A stretch of DNA of 64,000 nt, taken from assembly GCF_013167955.1 (NCBI RefSeq), contig NZ_BLWF01000004.1, positions 186,001-250,000 on the forward strand, given 5' to 3'. Shown here piece after piece: positions 60,640-64,000 of the stretch. Within the stretch, counting starts at the first letter, position 1, and every line of letters begins with the position of its first letter. The notes beneath the pieces are model-generated. The model searched no databases. It saw only the letters and a list, made by a program, of their open reading frames with translations, and was not told the origin of the DNA. This DNA is from Thermanaeromonas sp. C210 (GTDB taxonomy: Bacteria; Bacillota; DSM-521; Neomoorellales; Neomoorellaceae). A program made the translations under genes and the position numbers.

Positions 60640-61643
60640 TTCTCCACCTTCTTTCTAGAGTTAAGGCCGGGCAGGTGGCCGAGGTTCTCTACCAACTTTT
60701 CCTGAATGCAACGTACAGCCACTTTAATGGCGTTTTTGATGGCCCGTTCATCGGAACTACCGTGACAAATGATGCTTATCCCCTGCACCCCTAAAAGAGG
60801 AGCGCCACCGTACTCGGCATAATCCACCTCTTGTTTGAGGCGGCGCAGAGCGGGCAGCATGAGGGCCGCTCCTAGGCGGGCCCTAAAATTGCGCCTTACC
60901 TCTTCCTGGATTTTGGCGAAAATGGACAGGGCCAGGCCCTCGCCGAATTTCAGGAGGACGTTGCCGGTAAAACCGTCACAGACGTAGACGTCGGCTACTC
61001 CTCGGGGCAGATCCCTGCTCTCCACATTGCCTACGAAATTGAGGGAGGAATTCCTCAACAACTCATAAGTTTGGAGGACGAGCTCGTTGCCCTTACCGGC
61101 CTCCACACCCACATTGATAAGGCCCACTCGCGGAGAGGGAACTCCCAGGATCTTATGGGCATACAAGCTCCCCATCTGGGCGAACTCATAAAGGTGGTCA
61201 GGCCGGCAGTCTACATTGGCCCCGGCATCCAGGAGGAGTTTGGGGCCTTCCAGGGTGGGTAGAAAAGTGGCAATGGCCGGCCGCTGGATGTTGCCGCTGC
61301 GGCCCAAGATGAGAAGGGCGGCGGCCATCTGAGCTCCCGTGCTGCCCGCCGACACCACGGCCTGGGCCCGGCCTTCCCTCACCAGACGCGTGGCCAGGAC
61401 GATGGAAGCTTCCTTCTTCCGGCGCACGGCCAAGGCGGGCTGCTCGTCCATGGTAATAACCTGGTCCGTATGTACGATTTCCACTTTCCCTCCGGGAGGA
61501 CCGTGCTCCAGCTCCTTCTCGATGGCCCGGGAATCACCTACCAGAATAACCTCCGCCCAACCTTCCCGAGCAGCGGCCACCGCACCGCGGACAACGGCTC
61601 CCGGCGCATGGTCCCCGCCCATGGCGTCTACGGCGATCTTCAA
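60606..61643 (-). CDS. plsX: Phosphate acyltransferase
   Basis: A 345-residue enzyme that makes acyl-phosphate from acyl-ACP for phospholipid synthesis. MKIAVDAMGGDHAPGAVVRGA, ASIVLATRLVREGRAQAVVSAGSTGAQMAAALL and VCDGFTGNVLLKFGEG are diagnostic. The ATG overlaps fapR by 4 nt. Confidence 0.96.
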   Translation of the reverse strand: MKIAVDAMGGDHAPGAVVRGAVAAAREGWAEVILVGDSRAIEKELEHGPPGGKVEIVHTDQVITMDEQPALAVRRKKEASIVLATRLVREGRAQAVVSAGSTGAQMAAALLILGRSGNIQRPAIATFLPTLEGPKLLLDAGANVDCRPDHLYEFAQMGSLYAHKILGVPSPRVGLINVGVEAGKGNELVLQTYELLRNSSLNFVGNVESRDLPRGVADVYVCDGFTGNVLLKFGEGLALSIFAKIQEEVRRNFRARLGAALMLPALRRLKQEVDYAEYGGAPLLGVQGISIICHGSSDERAIKNAIKVAVRCIQEKLVENLGHLPGLNSRKKVENCQLKADMPVS

Positions 61644-62242
61644 GGGTTGCCTCCTCCCTGCTTTTGGTCGTCGACATCAGGAGCTATAATGACGAATTGG
61701 CCTTTAAAAACGATCTCCGTACCTACACGGGAATGGACCGAAACCAAATAAGTACAACCCCGCTGGACCTTCACCATGGCCCTGGCGATAACCTTTTCGC
61801 CTTCATAAACCGGGCGGCGGTAGCGCACCCGGGCGCTGCTGGTCAGCACCATTTCCCTACCAACGGTGGCCAGGGCCAGGGAGTTGGCCTGGGCAAAGAG
61901 GTAATATCCCCGGCAGGCACCACCGGGCCTTAACAACATTTCCGGACGGACCTCCAGAAAAGAAATGCCAAGCTTTCCCGGCTGCAATTCTACCAGCTCA
62001 CCCACCAGCTCTTCCGCCGTAACCCCCCGCATGTGGGCGCGGGCCTCCTGGGCGAGCATCATAATCCGCTCCCGGACCTCCGGAATCCCCAGGGCCAGTC
62101 TATCCAGGCGAATGGTGGGAATGCTAACTTTAAACCGTGCCGCCAATTCCTCGTCGGTGGCGAAGGGCTGCTCTTTAAGGTAGCGCAAGAGAGCCTTTTG
62201 GCGCTCCTCTTTTCTGCTATGATTCCGGGCCACCGGAAACAC
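61640..62242 (-). CDS. fapR: Fatty acid/phospholipid biosynthesis repressor FapR
   Basis: A 200-residue repressor sensing malonyl-CoA. The N-terminal DeoR-type helix-turn-helix contains ATDEELAARFKVSIPTIRLDRLALGIPEVRERI. The C-terminal half is a hot-dog fold (ARVRYRRPVYEGEKVIARAMV ... FKGQFVII). It heads the fapR-plsX-fab cluster, as in Bacillus. The start, probably GTG 62242, has only a weak ribosome site. A putative operator is at its promoter. Confidence 0.93.
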   Translation of the reverse strand: MFPVARNHSRKEERQKALLRYLKEQPFATDEELAARFKVSIPTIRLDRLALGIPEVRERIMMLAQEARAHMRGVTAEELVGELVELQPGKLGISFLEVRPEMLLRPGGACRGYYLFAQANSLALATVGREMVLTSSARVRYRRPVYEGEKVIARAMVKVQRGCTYLVSVHSRVGTEIVFKGQFVIIAPDVDDQKQGGGNP

Positions 62243-62266
62243 CCCAAGGTTATTTTGGTACCACGT

Positions 62267-62284
62267 ATTATTACCAGACTATAG
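62267..62284. promoter_or_regulatory. candidate FapR operator
   Basis: The left half ATTATTACC matches the FapR half-site ATTAGTACC in 8 of 9 bases. The right half is much less conserved. The site lies over the predicted transcription start. FapR often represses its own gene from there, so it is plausible. Confidence 0.35.
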
Positions 62285-62288
62285 TATT

Positions 62289-62317
62289 AGTATAAGCATC
62301 TTGGCATTCTTATGCAA
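62289..62317 (-). promoter_or_regulatory. sigma-A promoter of the fapR-plsX-fab operon
   Basis: Minus strand -35 TTGCAT (62312-62317) and -10 TATACT (62289-62294), spacer 17 bp, about 45 bp upstream of fapR. Confidence 0.7.
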
Positions 62318-62318
62318 C

Positions 62319-62347
62319 CAAAAAATAAACCGGCTCCGGGCCGGTTT
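62319..62347 (-). terminator. Rho-independent terminator after the rubrerythrin-like gene
   Basis: Stem AAACCGGC / GCCGGTTT (62327-62346) with a loop of a few bases, then TATTTTTT on the minus strand. It ends the oxygen-defence unit and stands next to the fapR promoter. Confidence 0.8.
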
Positions 62348-62450
62348 TGCTCCTTTCCAAGCTTACCCAGTATGCGCTTAACGAGACAGTCAACGTATCT
62401 CCCTATCTCTACTCCCCCAATGTATTGGGCCGGATTTCGGATGATCCCTT

Positions 62451-62924
62451 TTAGGGCTGTACCTCCTCCAGGGCGCTATGCAGCTCGCACAGGTGGCGCC
62501 TTTCCTGGCGTAACAACTCGTCAATCAGGGAAGTTTCGGTCAAGGACACGAGATTCTTTAAGCCGCTGAAAAAGAGTAGGGCTTCCTTTTCCAATTGGAT
62601 GGCAAAATTCAGGGCTTCTTTATCACTGCCAATCTGCCCCGCCAGAGCCTCGGGTTGTATATCCTTAGGAAAAATATTACTATCCACCAGAGCCTGCATG
62701 TAGGCCTCATACTCTCCCGGGTAGGACTCCGGCGGATCGTAAGGAGCTGCCGTGGAGGCCAGCTCATCAAAATCCCGTATATGCCGGGCTTCCTCTAAGG
62801 CCAAACGCTCGAAAAGCCTGCGGACCTTGTCGTCCCGGGCGCCGTCGGCCATGGCCTGATAAAAGGCCCGCCCCTTTTCCTCCATAGCCCGGGCAAAGGC
62901 AAATACTTCACTGGCGCGGAACAT
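62451..62924 (-). CDS. Rubrerythrin-like ferritin-family protein (no rubredoxin domain)
   Basis: A 157-residue four-helix diiron protein. The carboxylate/His ligands appear as AMEEKGRAFYQAMAD, RLALEEARHIRDFDELA, AIQLEKEALLFFSGLK and LLRQERRHLCELHSALEEV, each with the E or ExxH pattern. It has no C-terminal rubredoxin domain. A separate small rubredoxin-like gene sits just upstream, so the two may function as a pair. It probably detoxifies peroxide. Confidence 0.87.
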   Translation of the reverse strand: MFRASEVFAFARAMEEKGRAFYQAMADGARDDKVRRLFERLALEEARHIRDFDELASTAAPYDPPESYPGEYEAYMQALVDSNIFPKDIQPEALAGQIGSDKEALNFAIQLEKEALLFFSGLKNLVSLTETSLIDELLRQERRHLCELHSALEEVQP

Positions 62925-62972
62925 AAGCCACCTCTTTTGCGGTATGATATTGGTCCCCTTACCCAGCCAGGA

Positions 62973-63113
62973 CTACGAGGCTCCACCCCCGCACTCGGGT
63001 ATATAGCAGTTGGCATCCACGAAACTGCAGGCCGACCGACAGGAAGGACATTTTTCCGGAGGGACTTCGCCTTCAAAGGCATAGCCGCACACAGAACACC
63101 GCCACTTGTTCAT
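62973..63113 (-). CDS. Small rubredoxin-like protein
   Basis: A 46-residue protein starting MNKWRCSVCGYAFEGEVPP. The pairs CSVC and CPSC make a rubredoxin/rubrerythrin-type iron or zinc site, and two further cysteines occur in ANCYIPECGGG. GGGAGG lies 10 nt before ATG 63113. It is located between rubredoxin and the rubrerythrin-like gene on the same strand. It is a likely electron donor or metal-binding partner. Confidence 0.8.
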   Translation of the reverse strand: MNKWRCSVCGYAFEGEVPPEKCPSCRSACSFVDANCYIPECGGGAS

Positions 63114-63130
63114 AATTTATGTACCTCCCT

Positions 63131-63292
63131 TTAGGCTTCGGGCTCAAACATTTCTTTGTCGGCACTGCAGAGGGGACAGACCCACTCTTCCGGTAAGTCG
63201 CTGAAGGGTGTTCCCGCAGGGATGCCGTTTTCCGGGTCTCCTTGACTGGGATTGTAGACGTACCCGCATACCGTGCAGATATATTTTTCCAT
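63131..63292 (-). CDS. Rubredoxin
   Basis: A 53-residue rubredoxin with [20 protein letters not shown] and [15 protein letters not shown], four Cys ligands for one iron, and the usual aromatic residues. It donates electrons to desulfoferrodoxin or rubrerythrin. It lies between the small rubredoxin-like gene and desulfoferrodoxin. Confidence 0.95.
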   Translation of the reverse strand: MEKYICTVCGYVYNPSQGDPENGIPAGTPFSDLPEEWVCPLCSADKEMFEPEA

Positions 63293-63329
63293 GCTCTTAC
63301 TCCTTCCTGAAGCGATTATCGATATTTAC

Positions 63330-63710
63330 TTAATCCCCCTTCCAGAGACCGTGCAGGTTGCAATAGGCTCGGGCCGTGGCGTCCCCGGTAGCTCCATAAA
63401 AAACTGCCTCGGGAGGATCGCCGGGCGCCAGTTGCTGCCGCCATACCCGGCCACCGGCCCTGAGCTCGATCCACTCTATGTAATGCTTGTCCTCCATCGG
63501 ATGGGGGACACTGCCCACGGTAACTTTGAGACCGCCGTCAACCCAGGTAACCACGGGGACATGCTTTTCCTTGCTGGCATCTACGGTGTTCTCGCCCATT
63601 AACTCCATGGGCTTACCGCAGCAGACCAGAGTCCCGACACCGGTATGCAGGACCTCGACCATATTGCCGCAAACGCTGCACCTGTAAACCTGGCCTATTG
63701 CCGTCATCAT
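63330..63710 (-). CDS. dfx: Desulfoferrodoxin (superoxide reductase, 2Fe type)
   Basis: A 126-residue two-domain protein. The N-terminal desulforedoxin domain has [12 protein letters not shown] and [11 protein letters not shown]. The C-terminal neelaredoxin domain has the His ligands in KEKHVPVV and [17 protein letters not shown], and [12 protein letters not shown] with the Cys axial ligand. The Glu of the EKHVP motif is present. It reduces superoxide to peroxide without releasing oxygen. Start: ATG 63710 with AAGGAG 5-9 nt upstream. It is the first gene of the oxygen-defence unit. Confidence 0.95.
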   Translation of the reverse strand: MMTAIGQVYRCSVCGNMVEVLHTGVGTLVCCGKPMELMGENTVDASKEKHVPVVTWVDGGLKVTVGSVPHPMEDKHYIEWIELRAGGRVWRQQLAPGDPPEAVFYGATGDATARAYCNLHGLWKGD

Positions 63711-64000
63711 TAACGCTCCTTCAGTAAAGATTATTATTGGCAGTAATTATTCGTCGTGGCCGACCTATTTCCTGCCGGCCGAAAAAATTTTTACGGCCAG
63801 TGGAGATATTCCCCAGCACCTCTAACTTGTCCCCTGCGCCCTGTTTTTACGTGGATTATCTTAGGTCGTAACCTGAGCTACTTGAGCAGACCGGGAGAGC
63901 AAACCGGTCTAAATTACGCAACAGGGCCCGGGCTAAAGAAAGCCCGGGCCTGGCCCTAAGAATCATCGGTCAGACGAAACGAAGCCCCGGATACACCGCG
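63711..64000. other. upstream region of desulfoferrodoxin, right edge of window
   Basis: 290 bp without a supported gene. An AT-rich stretch (63730-63750) lies at the likely desulfoferrodoxin promoter. A perfect 10-bp stem GGCCCGGGCT / AGCCCGGGCC (63925-63950) probably belongs to the gene beyond the window edge. Confidence 0.4.

Noticed and set aside
63725-63752. Possible PerR box upstream of desulfoferrodoxin
   Set aside because: The AT-rich AATAATTAC/AATAATAAT units are direct and not inverted, and the match to the PerR palindrome is poor.
63924-63950. Terminator at the right edge
   Set aside because: The 10-bp stem lacks a U-run on either side and the gene it would serve lies outside the window, so it was described only as a hairpin.
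1-64000. CRISPR arrays, tRNA, rRNA genes and prophage modules
   Set aside because: No regularly spaced repeats, no tRNA-like cloverleaf with TTCRANY loop, no rRNA core sequences and no phage structural genes were seen by eye.

Overview
The window looks like a chromosomal segment of a thermophilic, anaerobic, endospore-forming Firmicute. Moorella and its relatives are the best guess, inferred from gene content and not from any database match. The clues are tungsten-type aldehyde ferredoxin oxidoreductases (AORs), a complex I lacking the NADH module, spoVS, the smc/ftsY/ffh and fab gene order typical of Clostridia, and an oxygen-defence set (desulfoferrodoxin, rubredoxin, rubrerythrin-like). 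Start codons are often GTG or TTG behind strong Shine-Dalgarno sequences. No tRNA, rRNA or CRISPR array was seen.

Layout. 0-1.4 kb (+): end of a NitT/TauT-type ABC importer (binding protein, permease). 1.6-9.6 kb (-): a GntR-controlled operon with two AORs, two MoaD/ThiS-like sulfur carriers, a ferredoxin and a FAD oxidoreductase, followed by a DNA methyltransferase. 9.9-11.5 kb (-): L,D-transpeptidase and a lipoprotein. 11.6-17.6 kb (-): a BusR-like GntR/RCK_C regulator beside an OpuC-type osmolyte ABC transporter, whose binding protein is circularly permuted, plus an asparagine-synthase-like gene lacking the glutaminase cysteine. 17.7-18.8 kb: an FMN alpha-hydroxy-acid dehydrogenase. 18.8-25.1 kb: an insertion-sequence graveyard with an IS110-type pseudogene, an orphan Liv-type binding protein, a livF cut by an IS256-type element, and an IS4/IS1634-type element nested in that element's right end. 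25.3-31.0 kb: DUF2148 protein, phosphoesterase, isocitrate dehydrogenase, then a hydantoinase-like/histone-deacetylase-like gene pair.

31.4-62.3 kb (-) is a long housekeeping block. Read in transcription order it is fapR-plsX-fabH-fabK-fabD-fabG-acpP-fabF-rnc, spoVS, smc-ftsY-mtaD, then ylxM-ffh-rpsP-khpA-rimM-trmD-rplS-lepB-rbgA, a response regulator, rnhB, the 11-gene nuo operon (A,B,C,D,H,I,J,K,L,M,N) and yraN. 62.4-63.7 kb (-): desulfoferrodoxin, rubredoxin, a tiny rubredoxin-like protein and a rubrerythrin-like protein.

The genes suggest an anaerobe that couples aldehyde/acid redox chemistry through ferredoxin, conserves energy with a ferredoxin- or other-donor complex I, and adjusts osmolyte uptake through a probable c-di-AMP-sensing repressor. 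The most unusual items are the permuted osmolyte-binding protein with its cysteine-less AsnB neighbour, the AOR operon with an apparent 5' frameshift in one carrier gene, the hydantoinase/deacetylase pair with a zinc-ribbon tail, a possible leaderless ylxM transcript from a perfect consensus promoter, an apparent AUA start in nuoA, and two structured gene-free stretches (9.84-9.90 kb and 31.13-31.30 kb) that match no RNA family recognised here.
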